Under the pieces are notes generated by a model, which saw nothing but the letters and a program-made list of their open reading frames with translations, ran no database searches and had not been told where the DNA came from. From the NCBI GenBank assembly GCA_949987565.1, contig OX465113.1, positions 2,400,322 to 2,464,321 on the forward strand: a DNA stretch of 64,000 nucleotides, read 5' to 3'. This DNA comes from Luidia sarsii. Its lineage: Eukaryota > Echinodermata > Asteroidea > Paxillosida > Luidiidae. A program made the position numbers and the translations under genes. Numbering within the stretch: position 1 is the first letter of the stretch; each line of letters begins with the position of its first letter. This document shows positions 1 to 10,461 of the stretch, in pieces.

Positions 1-590
1 AATTGCATTAATTTTGCAGCCAGTTAAAAATTAGCCAGGAATTTATTTTTTAAATAGTAGGTTAAGCACTTTCAGGACACCCAGACAGCCTAATCCTTAA
101 AGCCATGACAATTATAACGTATGAGTTGGTGAGGGTTATTGTAAAAAGGTATTGCCTATTCAGTCCCAACACCATAAGCTGACTCAGTGACTGTGTGCAG
201 GCCAGTCCCACTCTGCACAGTGGGATTAGTGGAATGTACGGGAAATCCATTAGTGGAGAAAATTCACTGCGGAAAGTTCCTGGTATCTTAAACAGTGACG
301 AAGCATTACCTTTGTTTCTGTAATACAAAGAAATTGACTTTTGAATTCAATAAATCATTGTTAATCACATATCTATTTGACTTATATTCTGTATTTTTTT
401 TAAGGAAATAATATTTAATTGTTCCAAGCTTCTGACTGGCAATTGTAATCTGAATAATCTCATGAAAAGACAGTGGGCCTCGTGTTTTTGATCCACGTCC
501 TCAGCGTCCAGGAGGTGAATGGATAGGACCATGCATGGTTTATTTGAACCTGTTTACTAATCTGTTGTGTTCACTTGCTTTACTCTTCAC
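1..590. other. No gene seen
   Basis: AT-rich sequence without splice-supported open frames, recognised repeats or motifs. Confidence 0.5.
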
Positions 591-594
591 TTCT

Positions 595-1345
595 TGCGCT
601 TGCCCTTCCCTTTGCTCTCACCCTGGTCTGTCTATAATACCAGCTTTCCTCCTTTGATCCCCTCCCTACTGCTTGCTCTTCCCTTTGCTCTCACCCTGGT
701 CTGTCTACCAGCTTCCCCCCTTTGATCCCTTCCCTACTTCTTGCCCTTCCCTTTGCTCTCAGCCTGGTCTGTCTACCAGCTTTCCCTCCTTTGATCCCTT
801 CCCTACTTCTTGCCCTTCCCTTTGCTCTCAGCCTGGTCTGTCTACCAGCTTTCCCTCCTTTGATCCCTTCCCTACTTCTTGCCCTTCCCTTTGCTCTCAG
901 CCTGGTCTGTCTACCAGCTTTCCCTCCTTTGATCCCTTTCATACTTCTTGCCCTTCCCTTTGCTCTCAGCCTGGTCTGTCTACCAGCTTTCCTCCTTTGA
1001 TCCCTTCCATACTTCTTGCCCTTTCCTTTGCTCTTACCCTGGTCTCTCTACCAGCTTTCCCTCCTTTGATCCCTTCCCTACTGCTTGCCCTTCCCTTTGC
1101 TCTCACCCTGGTCTGTCTATATACCAGCTTTCCTTCTTTGATCCCCTCCCTACTGCTTGCTCTTCCCTTTGCTCTCACCCTGGTCTGTCTACCAGCTTTC
1201 CTCCTATGATCCCTTCCCTACTGCTTGCCCTTCACTTTGCTCTCACCCTGGTCTGTCTACCAGCTTTCCCTCCTTTGATCCCTTCCCTACTCCCTGCCAT
1301 TCCCTTTGCTCTTACCCTGGTCTGTCTACCAGCTTCCCTCTATGT
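595..1345 (+). repeat. 69-bp minisatellite, about 11 copies
   Basis: The unit contains TTGATCCCTTCCCTACT, CTTGCCCTTCCCTTTGCTCT and GGTCTGTCTACCAGCTTTCC. Starts at 722, 791, 860 and 929 give exactly 69 bp; later units vary by a base or a 4-bp insert (TATA near 1120). It is strongly C/T-skewed. The period is a multiple of three, which creates long but meaningless open frames on both strands. Confidence 0.9.
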
Positions 1346-2370
1346 ATGTAATGCTGCTAGGATATAAACACTGGTCACCAATTAATTACTGACCATTTAA
1401 GTTAGTCAGCAAAACAAAAGATGGCAACCTTTCTTTGAAAACTCGGGGGAGGGGGCAATGTTTGGTACATGAAATGTCAGGTACCAGTCTTTGATATCAG
1501 TTTAATGAATGAATTGTTTGCATTACACTCAGTACATACAAACATAAAAATGCAAATAAATATAAATAGTAAATATAGATACGAAGATCTTATTAAAGGT
1601 CATCACCCTAAACATCATGTGAACTAATTGCTGGTACACAATGGCAGGCATACACAACATAGTATACCCTCATCTGGAAATAGAGGAAGTGTTTACAACA
1701 TAAAATTGTAATGTTCAACCCCCGCATTCCTTGGCCTGGTGCCAAGTCACATCAAAGCGTTCATGAATCAGCACCTTGTCCTAGCAATTAGTCAGCAAAA
1801 TCCAGGTTGAATGGACGATTGGGCTCTTTATCAAATGCTAACCAGTAATTGATTTTCAAAAAAATAACTCACATTCCAGTTAAACAAGGATTATACATCA
1901 ATCTAAAATTCATCAGAATGATTACTGTCTATCTATTGCAATATTATTAAAGTTGAGTAAAAAGAACTATTTTTGGAAGAAAAAAAAAGTGGGTTAATAA
2001 CAGTGACTCTGAACCATTTGAGAAAGGATTAATGAGATAAACGGAATATTTTCTACATCAGCTGTTCATTCCAAATTGAATAAATAACCTTTACAATTTC
2101 CTTCTATCACTGAGTTGTTTGAAATCTAAATTTAGAAAGCCACCCCGCGTGGTATTTCTGAGCTGGCAAAATTTGGAACAAACCATTGACTTCAGCACAA
2201 CAGACACTTTGGTTTACATGTAAAGTAGTAATCATTTTCCAGCAAAGATAGTTGACTATAGATCATGCAAGTCCAGGTCAAGTCACATTTTCTTTGCTAT
2301 TTGTAGAAAAGATCCAGCAATTCAAAGGAAAAGGTGACAGAGGTGAAAATGTTGAAAAATCGTTACAACA
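1346..2370. other. No gene seen
   Basis: AT-rich unique-looking sequence with no recognisable exon, RNA gene or repeat family. Confidence 0.5.
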
Positions 2371-2374
2371 TTTT

Positions 2375-2640
2375 GAAGAATGGGGAAGAAAATTTGACTG
2401 GACCGGGATTTGAACCCGAGACCATCTTGATTTGCTTATCAGCGCTCTTACAAGCCGAGCCATCCAGCCCTTAGATGGCAGCCTTCCCAAATAGTGGACT
2501 AGTCTTTGCCGGGGTGGGGGCGCCAGTCAGAAGCAATTCAACCATTAACTGCAGTATATCTCCAGCGGATCACACCCCATTTGCATTTCAGATGCAAATA
2601 ACTAGTTGCTATAAAGCTGGCTACAGTAATTTGAGGATCA
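2375..2640 (-). mobile_element. tRNA-headed SINE copy
   Basis: Read on the minus strand it has an upstream leader (CTTCTGACTGGCGCCCCCACC-type), then a tRNA-like body GGGCTGGATGGCTCGGC, and a B box GGTTCAAATCC followed by CGGTCCAGTC. The same body with the same flanks recurs elsewhere in the window, which marks a dispersed SINE and not a tRNA gene. It lies head to head with the copy at 2888. Confidence 0.7.
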
Positions 2641-2887
2641 CATAAAATACAGCTTTTTCAATTTTAATGGAACAAATGAAACAAAATACTGACTAGGAAC
2701 TTTTTGAAAACTTTTGAAAAAATTTCCAACATCTTCAGAAAAGATTATTTCTATTAAACAGGGCAATTTCTTCCAGTTTGCCAAATGAATGATCATTTTC
2801 AGAAAATAAATACTATTAACTATTACATATTAATAAATACTATTTATGTTGATTTAATTATATGACTAATATATACTTTTTATATTT

Positions 2888-3080
2888 ACCCTGGCAAAGA
2901 CTAGTTGACTATTTGGGAAGGCCACCATCTCTAAGGCCTGGATAGCTCAGATGGTAAGAGCACTGGCACGCAAAACCAGAGGTCTCGGGTTCAAATCCCG
3001 GTCCAGTCAAAGTTTTCTTTGCAATTTTTCAAACTTATTTCAAAGTTCCCCGTCAGTTTTTCCTTTATTTGTTTAACTAT
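2888..3080 (+). mobile_element. tRNA-headed SINE copy (best preserved)
   Basis: The body GGCCTGGATAGCTCAGATGG, then TAAGAGC, has an intact A box. GGTTCAAATCCCGG is an intact B box, and 7 acceptor pairs can form (GGCTGGA with TCCAGTC in sister copies). The anticodon loop lacks U33, so it is not a working tRNA. The tail AAAGTTTTCTTTG continues to TTTTTCCTTTATTTG, shared with 5850 and 9500. Confidence 0.75.
3064..3069 (-). terminator. Candidate poly(A) signal of the tandem-CH gene
   Basis: AATAAA on the minus strand lies about 82 nt downstream of the TAG stop. It falls in the tail of an antisense tRNA-headed SINE (2888-3080), so the 3' end of the transcript may have been supplied by the repeat. 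This rests on position and motif only. Confidence 0.45.
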
Positions 3081-3150
3081 TTATGTTGGTTTTCCAGTAT
3101 GGATTTTTTCCAGTTGAGTTATTGGGTGGAATTCTATTCTTACCTGACAA

Positions 3151-6100
3151 CTAACCGTCAGAATCAGTGGAGCTGGTTTCCACTACTCCCCCTGGCGATC
3201 TAGCAGCCATTCTTGCCAGCAGTGTGGCACTGTGTCTCAAGCTGGCTCTCTTGGGGGACACCGGCTCCCTGCGATGGGGGAAATGGGAGGCGGGTTACCA
3301 AGTCAAAATCATTTGGTGATGAGAGGTTCTGTAGACAGCCTGAAGGTTGGATCCTAGAAGGACTTTTCTTATGGGTAGAATGACAAGGCCAGGTACATAG
3401 GAAGGGAGGGAAGTAATAAGATATGACTGACTTTAACATCTAACTTGAATGACAGACAATACGAAAATCTCAAAAATGAAATTTAATCAGTTCCTGTCAG
3501 ACTCTGATAGTCAGACCTCACTCTGCCTCAGAGAAAGGCCCTGCTAGGATCAAAATGTCAGGCCCTATAAAACTCATACAATGGGCATTTAAGTCTGGAT
3601 ACTCACTCATCAGGCTTCTGTGTCTCCTTGACATTCTTGTGGCTCCACGAGTCCAGCTTGCCTCTCCCGAAGTTGTTGCCCCCTCCTGGGGAGGCGGCCG
3701 GGCCGGTAGCGGTGTTCTTGGCGGGCGTTGCATACTTGGCTCCGGGGGGCTCCGCCAGCTGGCCCTCCAGGGGAACGAAGGGCATGGAGAAGGGGGAGAA
3801 GAAGGCGGAGATATCCGGCCTGAGGGGTGACCGACGCGGGGGCGAGGTCAGGGGTCGAGTTGATGGGGATGAGGTCAGGGGTCGGGATGAGGTCAGCGGT
3901 TGGGATGGCGGGGTCGAGGTCGGAGGTCTGCACGGCGGCTGAGGTGAGGTCAGGGGTCGGGATGGCGGCTGAGGTGAGGTCAGGGGTCGGGATGGCGGCT
4001 GAGGTGAGGTCAGGGGTCGGGATGGCTGCTGAGGTGAGGTCAGCGGTTGGGATGGCGGGGTCGAGGTCGGAGGTCCGCATGGCGGCTGAGGTGAGGTCAG
4101 GGGTCGGGATGGCGGCTGAGGTGAGGTCAGGGGTCGGGATGGCGGCTGAGGTGAGGTCAGGGGTCGGGATGGCTGCTGAGGTGAGGTCAGGGGTCGGGAT
4201 GGCTGCTGAGGTGAGGTCAGGGGTCGGGATGGCTGCTGAGGTGAGGTGAAGGGTCGAGATGGCAACGGAGGTGAGGTCATCAGGGGTCGGGACGGCGGCG
4301 GAGGAGAGGTCAGGGGTTGGGTCGCCGGGGCTGGGGTCAGGTGCTGGGTCTGCGGGGGCAAGGTCAGGGGTCGCAGCGGTGGCGGGGGTGAGGTCGGGAG
4401 TGGCGGAGGGGACTCTGACTCCGCCCCAATCAGGGAGGAGAGGCTCGTCTCCATCGGATCCGTCCAGCCCAGGGCAGCCCCAGGGACCGGTCCAGCCCGA
4501 GCTTCGGCATCCAGGCTGGATCTGCTCTGCCTCCCTGGAACAGGACTCTTTGCCGGCGAGATCCCTCCCCGTCCTCCTGTCGGCTTTGAAGCGCGCTCTG
4601 CCTGCCACGATGCCTTGTCCCGACTGCCAGAGATGCCGCCAACGCTGCCGGCCGCTCCCTTCTCCTCCCGACGCGGGGAGCGTGTGGACACGCCGCTGCC
4701 GGCCTTGGGTCCGCTTGGCTTGGGCGGGGAGGGTGTGGCGTTGTGGCGGGGCGGGGAAGTTGGAGACGCCTGGCCGACGCCCTTCAGATGCTGCCTGACC
4801 AGCCGACGCCCCAACAAGTCCACGGCTTCCTCGTCCATCCTCGTCCTTTCTCGCTCCCTCAACGCGGCCGAGCACTCCTGCCAAAGACAAACAAAAGACC
4901 CCACAAAAAGCCATTACAAAACACTGCCCAAACCTTTCAAACGAGAGTCTACGGGAATCAACTTGAGCCCTCTACCTTGCAAACAACAACACAGTGTGGT
5001 TTTCTGAAGATTTGTTTTTCTCCTGAAACTGAAAAGCTGAAGTGAGTGAAAAGCAGATTTGATTTTGATCTTTGAAATCTCTGAGAATCTGCATACTGTA
5101 GATACTCTTCTTGTCTACAAGAAGATTAACCAACATTGGTGAAGACGATGGTCATGATGATAGTGATGAAGATGACGAGGGTGATGAGAATGACAAGGAT
5201 GATGATGAGGAGGAGGAGGAAGAGGAGGAGGAAGAGGAAGAGGAAGAGGAGGAAGAGGAGGAGGAGGAGGAGGAGGAGGAGGATGATACATTTTTATGGA
5301 AAGGAGGATGATAATGATGAGTATGAAGAATAAGAAGGATAGGGCAGATGAAGAGAATGTGGAAGATGCGAAAGATGAGGGTGGGGAGAGGAGTGAATGG
5401 GGGAGGAGAGGAGGATGAGGAGGAAGAGGATGAGGATGGCAATGACAAGACTGATGAGGACGATAACGATGATAACCACTCACTTCAAACAGGCGTTCGC
5501 TGGCAGCTTTGAGCTCTAGGAGGTAGAGGGGCAAGGTGTGACGGCCTAGTCCATCCAAGACAGCCTTCAGGTCCAGGTCTTGACGAGTCACTCCCAGGAG
5601 ATGTTCAGCCACATCTGTGGCTATCGTCAGTCTCTCCAGAGGGTTGCTACACAGGACTTCCTAGACAGAGGGAGGGCAAGGAAGGAAGGGAAAATAACTG
5701 AGGAGTTGTGAACACTTAATGGAAGGGAAATGGATGCATCCACTTTGTGTGAAGCCTAAACTGCAGGCAGTTGGGCTTTTAACTAATAATATAGTTGTAG
5801 CACAGGTACATTAATCCAAAGGTCTCGGGTTCAAGTCCTGGTCCAGTCAAAGTTTTCTTTGCCAATTTTTCAATTTGTTTAAAAGTTCCCAAAAGTTGTA
5901 TGACTTGAATAATGTAGTTGTTTACATCTGAGTGACAATGGGAGTGTGATCCCTGGACATGAGCCCGGGCCTCTGGTCCAATTATTTACTAGTGCTCTAA
6001 CCAGCTAAGCTTTCCAGCACTTAGATGTAGTCATCTAGCTTGGCTGGGGTTAGGGGACCAGTCAGAAGCATTTGACCATCAACGGCCATACACCTCCAGG

Positions 6101-9100
6101 AATCACACCCCAATTCAATTCAGATGCAAACAGCAATGAGATGTAAACCCAACTACAGTAGTTTGAGGATCACAAGAAGTGGATGGAGCTTTTCCCAGAC
6201 TCTTATTTTCTATCAAGCCAACGTATCGGTGAAGAGTTGGGCGTTTTCAGCGGAATGGAAGATCTGGTCACTGGTCTGGTGCCTCACCTCTTGTGTGATG
6301 CTGCTAGTCCAGAGTTGGTTGACAAGAGCGCACAGCAGAAGCCCATCGGCAAACCTACAACAGACCAAAGACGCCAGACTTGTACAACGATGTATATATA
6401 TAACCATGCTAGTCTACAAGAAGCATCAAAACACTGGGAGGATAGCACTCTAGAAGACTAATCAAAGACAAATAGGAGGCAGGAGCTTTTGTTGTTCAAT
6501 GAGGTTTTGCCCTTGCTCGACGTGATAAACACCAAGTGCTCAGTGCTTTGCCCGATGCCTGATTATCAGGCACCGGGCAAAGCACGGAGCACTCGGTGTT
6601 TATCACGCCAAGCAAGGGCAAACCCTCAATGAATTACATCCTCCTCAGTGCAAACATCATGTTATATCTATGAGCTTTTGTAGCTCAGCTATGTCATCAA
6701 ATGCATCTGATAAAGTCTTATAAAGGGCTATAAAGTCTTATAACCAGGTAATTGGCGATTCATCGCTATTGGTGATATCGAAATGAAATAAAATACAAAT
6801 AAATCGCACTTGTATAACACAATATGAATTTTAAAATCCCTAAAAGCACTTCATAATTAAATTAACATCAGATGGAAATTATTTAAGTTTATTACTTTAC
6901 AAATAAACTTTACATAAATTTTACATATAAAACCCCACCAGATGAATCAATTCAAAAAACAAAACAAAATTAATTCTAAGAAAGGCTTGTAGAACAATTT
7001 CACCAAAAATCGAGCTTTAGAGTTGAGTCACAAAGGTAGAGTCTCATGTCTGGCTGAGTCAGATAACATTGGCTAGGGCTGTGAATGGCACAGAAGTCTT
7101 TAGGGGAGTGGCTGGGGCTGCAATGAACTCGTGGCTTTCCATAAGCTTTGGTGCAATTTGAAGCCGCAGCCATTTATAGCTTTGAAGGGGTCTCACTCTG
7201 TGTAGTCCTTGACCTCCCGGCCCAGTAGTCTCCGTATCCAGCCTATCACAGCCATGTCTTCCTTGTACCAAACTGTGAAGATGCTTCCTGGCTGGGTAGT
7301 CTCCAAAAAAGGGGCTGATTTTTCTGTTCCATCACCAAGGTTAGGCACATTGAGCACTGAGGGCGCTTTGTTCTCCTTTTGGGCTGAGGGGAGGAAGAGA
7401 GAGGGAGAGAGAGTCAAAGGAATGTAGGAGAGGAAGGAGAGGGGAGAGGGGGAGAGAGGGCAGAGGGAGACGGAGATAGGGAGAGGAAAAAGGGAGAGGG
7501 AAAGAGAGATGAAGAGAGGGTAGAGGAAGATGGAGAGGGAGAGGGAGAGGGAGGGGGAGAGGGAGAGGGAGAAGGAGAGGGAGAGGGAGGGGAGAGGGAC
7601 AGGGAGAGGGAGATGGAGAGGGAGAGGGAGAGGGAGAGGGAGAGAAAGAGAGAGGGGGAGAGAGAGAGGGGGTGAGGGAGAGAGAGAGATAGGGAGAGAG
7701 ATGGAGAGGGTAAGACAGATGAAGAGAAGGGGAAAGGGAGGAGATGAACAGGGAAAGAGAGAGGGACAGGGAGAGGGAGAGAGACAGTTTGATGAGACAA
7801 TTAAATTTTCAATAAAATTCTAGTGATGACTCTTCACTGGGGCTTTTGAGCCAAAAGGGAAAGGGGCTTGTTACACCAACTGATCTTTACCTTCGAATCG
7901 CACGTACATTGCACGACACAACGCAAGAATGGTCTTGACATTTCCACTGGCTACATCTGGAGAAAAAAAACCAAAGAGAGGGTTTTGAATTGAGCAGTGG
8001 CACTGAGCTGGGCCAGCCGTGACAGATGGAGATCCAAATCAAATACAGGCAGTCTCAACAACACTTGTTTTCAGAAATTTTCGAGCTGCCTGAAATATTT
8101 TTTATCAGGCACCGGGCAAAGCACTGAGCACTCAGTGTTTATCACATCGAGCAAGTGCAAAACCTTGAAGTACATGTACATGTACAGCATCCCAAACTGT
8201 AAGATTTCAACATGAGGATTCTATCATGACCACCTACAAACTATAATTAGAAGGAAATCTGTGGGCATCAATGTTTCCTGATCTTCCCAAGGTTGTATTG
8301 GGCCTTTAATTATATTGAGGAGACAGTAGGGTTGAGATTAAAGCAAACAAGGCCCAGAAATAACAGGACTTGGTGAGGGAATTGCATGAGTTTGGGGTGT
8401 CAAGGTGAAGGTTGTTCCTTTTGAGTTTGATAGTGGGTGCCTTGCGTACAATTCCAAAGGCACACAAAAAACAACCTTGACAGTGTCATCAGGTCACTGG
8501 TAAAGGTTGGATTACTCCAGAAAGTGGCCCTACTAGGAACAGCTAGGACCCTAAGGGAAACTCTCGAGATCTACGGCTACCTACCTTCTGCGTGCAGTCC
8601 ATTCATGTCCACACCCAGTCTGTCCAAGAACGACAGGCAGACTTCAATATTCTCCAGACGGTGGACAAAGATGGTGGGCCTCGTGTGGGCGAAAGGCAGC
8701 TGCTCAAAGGCTGCAAGCAAAAACAGACAACCAGTGTCAGAATGCTTCTCAATTTTAAAGGACAAAAGAACCGGAGCCAGTAGTCAGTTTTAGAAAATCT
8801 GGGATCACAACTGTTTCTAGAAATACTTCTGGGGATCATATTTGGATGTTACTGACCAATTTTCTCAGCAAAGTGCAGCAGTGTGACTCCGTCTGCAAGG
8901 TCCTTGTGTAGGTCCATGATAGTGGTCGGACAAGAACCTTCCTGAAGGTAGCTGTTCATCCAGTCAGTGAACCCCTAAGAAAGTCAATACAGGGGAGACT
9001 GGTTTGGGATCTGAAACCCAGGCCTCTGACATGTTGGGGTCATTCTCATCAGTCAGAAGTTACTACATAATGTGGTGGGCTGGGAATGGAATGGAACATC

Positions 9101-9916
9101 CTCTGATTTCATTATCATTTATTGGAGAACTAAAAAGATACAAAATAACTGGCACTACCAGAGCTGTCTAGAATAATTATTGTAAACTGTGAATAGAATT
9201 TGACTCTCGATTTGTACAGCTTTATACATTTAATACCTTGGGGTTTAAACAATGTCTCTAAACTTATTATTTTTGTTTGATTATTTACAGCTGTTTTACT
9301 TATCAATATAGAATCCCTTTAATCATGTTTTAATGGATTTTCAGATTCTTTATGTTTACTCAATTGGTGTCTGTTATAATGTATCTGTTTATAATCCTAA
9401 TTGGATTATTCTGGGAATTATTAAAAGCGAATTTCAACTCATGTCAATCCGTCTTGCCAGCCACACATTTTAAAAGAAACCTGAATTATTGAATGCAAGT
9501 TTTCTTTACCATTTTTCAATTTGTTCAAAAGTTCGCAGTCAGTTTTTCCTCTATTTTTGTGACCTAAACCTGAATTATGATTAATTATGATATAACTAAT
9601 AGTATGTAGGTCTCAAACGTTAGAGGATGGTGTGTCAGGGCTTTCCTTCCCCTGACTGTCTGTGTATGCCCTTGTCACTTTGAGAAAGGTCCTGCTAGAA
9701 TCGAAACATCAGGCCCTCTAGCTCCTGAGATTTATGTATTGCAGGTCAGTGAGTAGTTTGCAACAGTTTTTTTGTATTGACAGTAACTTATGTAGGTCGT
9801 GATACCTTTGTCTCCCAGTGGACTCTGTCCCCTTCGGCCGCTGGGTTGGTCATCTGGTGCGGCCGATGGTACAAAGGATTACACTGACCGGGCACATAGG
9901 GTGCACTGACTTCCAT
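3151..9916 (-). CDS. Tandem calponin-homology domain protein with proline-rich decapeptide tail (9 coding exons, 746 aa)
   Basis: Exons on the minus strand: 9916-9806, 8974-8857, 8710-8585, 7956-7891, 7383-7197, 6354-6288, 5660-5484, 4877-3607, 3268-3151. All have AG/GT borders, and the 2241 nt keep one frame to TAG at 3153-3151. Residues ~38-139 form a first CH domain (GFTDWMNSYL, DLHKDLADGV, ENIEVCLSFLDRLGV, GNVKTILALCRAMY) that resembles the neuron-navigator type from memory. Residues ~184-284 form a second CH domain (AVIGWIRRLLG, FADGLLLCALVNQLW, NPLERLTIATDVAEHLLGV). Residues 285-707 (exon 8) start as a charged helix and become Ser/Pro-rich, with about 14 decapeptides of type PSRPLTSPQP. 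The tail carries MPFVPLEG and SWSHKNVKE, and ends TDSDG. CH pairs usually bind F-actin and navigator-type CH domains associate with microtubules, so a cytoskeletal role is inferred. ATG 9916 is chosen because a candidate upstream exon would place a stop in frame before it. I do not recognise the family. Confidence 0.8.
3880..4330 (-). repeat. In-frame 30-bp tandem repeat coding for the decapeptide array
   Basis: A 30-bp unit (plus strand: GGTCGGGATGGCGGCTGAGG, then TGAGGTCAGG) recurs with few changes inside the eighth coding exon of the tandem-CH gene. The period is a multiple of three, so the frame is kept and the protein reads repeated PPSRPLTSPQ. A variant unit reading PPSQPLTS interrupts the array twice, near 3900 and 4050, showing a larger repeated block. 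Near-identity of neighbouring units at silent positions points to recent homogenisation by unequal exchange or slippage. Confidence 0.85.
5115..5480 (+). repeat. GAG/GAA polypurine tract
   Basis: Dense GAGGAA and GATGA repeats, purest at 5203-5282. It lies in the intron between coding exons 7 and 8 of the tandem-CH gene, so the transcript has a polypyrimidine run just after the donor at 5484. Confidence 0.8.
5800..5890 (+). mobile_element. SINE 3' fragment
   Basis: AGGTCTCGGGTTCAAGTCC continues to GGTCCAGTCAAAGTTTTCTT: the B-box half and tail of the SINE family, lacking the A-box half. It lies in an intron of the tandem-CH gene. Confidence 0.65.
5935..6185 (-). mobile_element. SINE copy, diverged
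   Basis: Minus-strand copy with a degraded tRNA body (plus strand: CTAACCAGCTAAGCTTTCCAG) and a well-kept leader (GACCAGTCAGAAGCATTTGACC, then CACCTCCAGGAATCACACCCC). It is placed tail to tail with the fragment at 5800. Confidence 0.6.
6495..6641. mobile_element. Foldback element FB1, full copy
   Basis: Two ~70-bp arms, nearly perfect complements. The left runs from CAATGAGGTTTTGCCCTTGC to GGCAAAGCAC-type sequence and the right mirrors it to CAATGAATT. There are no coding frames, as expected of a non-autonomous hairpin element. Arm ends recur at 8093, 15246, 32625, 34165 and 45372. Confidence 0.75.
7388..7795 (+). repeat. GGGAGA polypurine tract
   Basis: About 400 bp of almost pure purine on the plus strand. 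On the transcribed minus strand it is a 400-nt pyrimidine tract touching the acceptor of coding exon 5 of the tandem-CH gene (cut at 7384). Confidence 0.85.
8093..8172. mobile_element. FB1 single arm
   Basis: ATCAGGCACCGGGCAAAGCA continues to CAGTGTTTATCACATCGAGC: the right arm alone, preceded by the inner word GAGCTGCCTGAAATATTTT. Confidence 0.6.
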
Positions 9917-10129
9917 TGTCCTGAATTCAAGCACTTTCTTCTGCTTGTATCTAGAAGCCCGCCGACCACATCTGGAAATAAGGAAAACTGCCTGGTGAAT
10001 GCGTTGTGTCTATGCAATAAAGCAAAACAAATAATCTGAGAGATGGGGTAGAGTAACTGTTACTCCCAAATCCTACAGAATCCTATTGTCCTAGTGTAGG
10101 AATGTGTTGGATTTAGGGCAAGTGTTAGT

Positions 10130-10320
10130 TGATGCATTGTAGGAATTTGCAGGATCGAGGGCATGTGGAGTTTTTGTAAATGCAGGATACAGGTTACAAG
10201 GCCCAATGTGATGGAGGATGATTCTGTACAGACTGTAGGATTGAAGGCATGTGGAGTTCTTTGTCACTAGAGGAAAATGTAGGATCCAGGTTACAAGGCC
10301 CAATGTGATGGAGGGCACTT
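10130..10320 (+). repeat. Imperfect direct duplication
   Basis: GGCATGTGGAGTT and GGTTACAAGGCCCAATGTGA occur twice about 95 bp apart with flanking similarity. It lies upstream of the tandem-CH gene. Confidence 0.6.
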
Positions 10321-10405
10321 GGTAGTAAAAACATACATTATCACAAAAAGGAGTAGGTACCATTGGTCCAGGGAGACACTGTTGGACTGTCAGGTTTGAT
10401 TCTTT

Positions 10406-10461
10406 TGGGGTAACTGTACCCCTCATCATCCCGAGGGTCGGATGAGGGTTACGGTTACCCC
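10406..10461. repeat. Inverted repeat
   Basis: GGGGTAACTGTACCCCTCAT faces ATGAGGGTTACGGTTACCCC across a short centre (CATCCCGAGGGTCGG). Confidence 0.55.

Noticed and set aside
673..1209. 178-aa open frame
   Set aside because: Lies wholly in the 69-bp minisatellite; the frame is kept open only by the period.
2936..3010. tRNA gene
   Set aside because: A and B boxes and stems exist, but U33 is missing, an anticodon pair is mismatched, and several copies share the same non-tRNA leader and tail. It is a SINE.
3827..5007. Plus-strand open frames of 140-253 aa
   Set aside because: Antisense shadow of the proline-rich exon of the tandem-CH gene; no splice or domain support.
5111..5311. Acidic Glu/Asp-rich protein
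   Set aside because: Translation of a GAG/GAA tract inside an intron.
7414..7800. Ser/Pro/Leu-rich 128-aa frame
   Set aside because: Translation of the pyrimidine strand of the GGGAGA tract.
10091..10429. 112-aa minus-strand open frame as an upstream exon of the tandem-CH gene
   Set aside because: It reads through the direct duplication and has no donor in phase with the exon at 9971.
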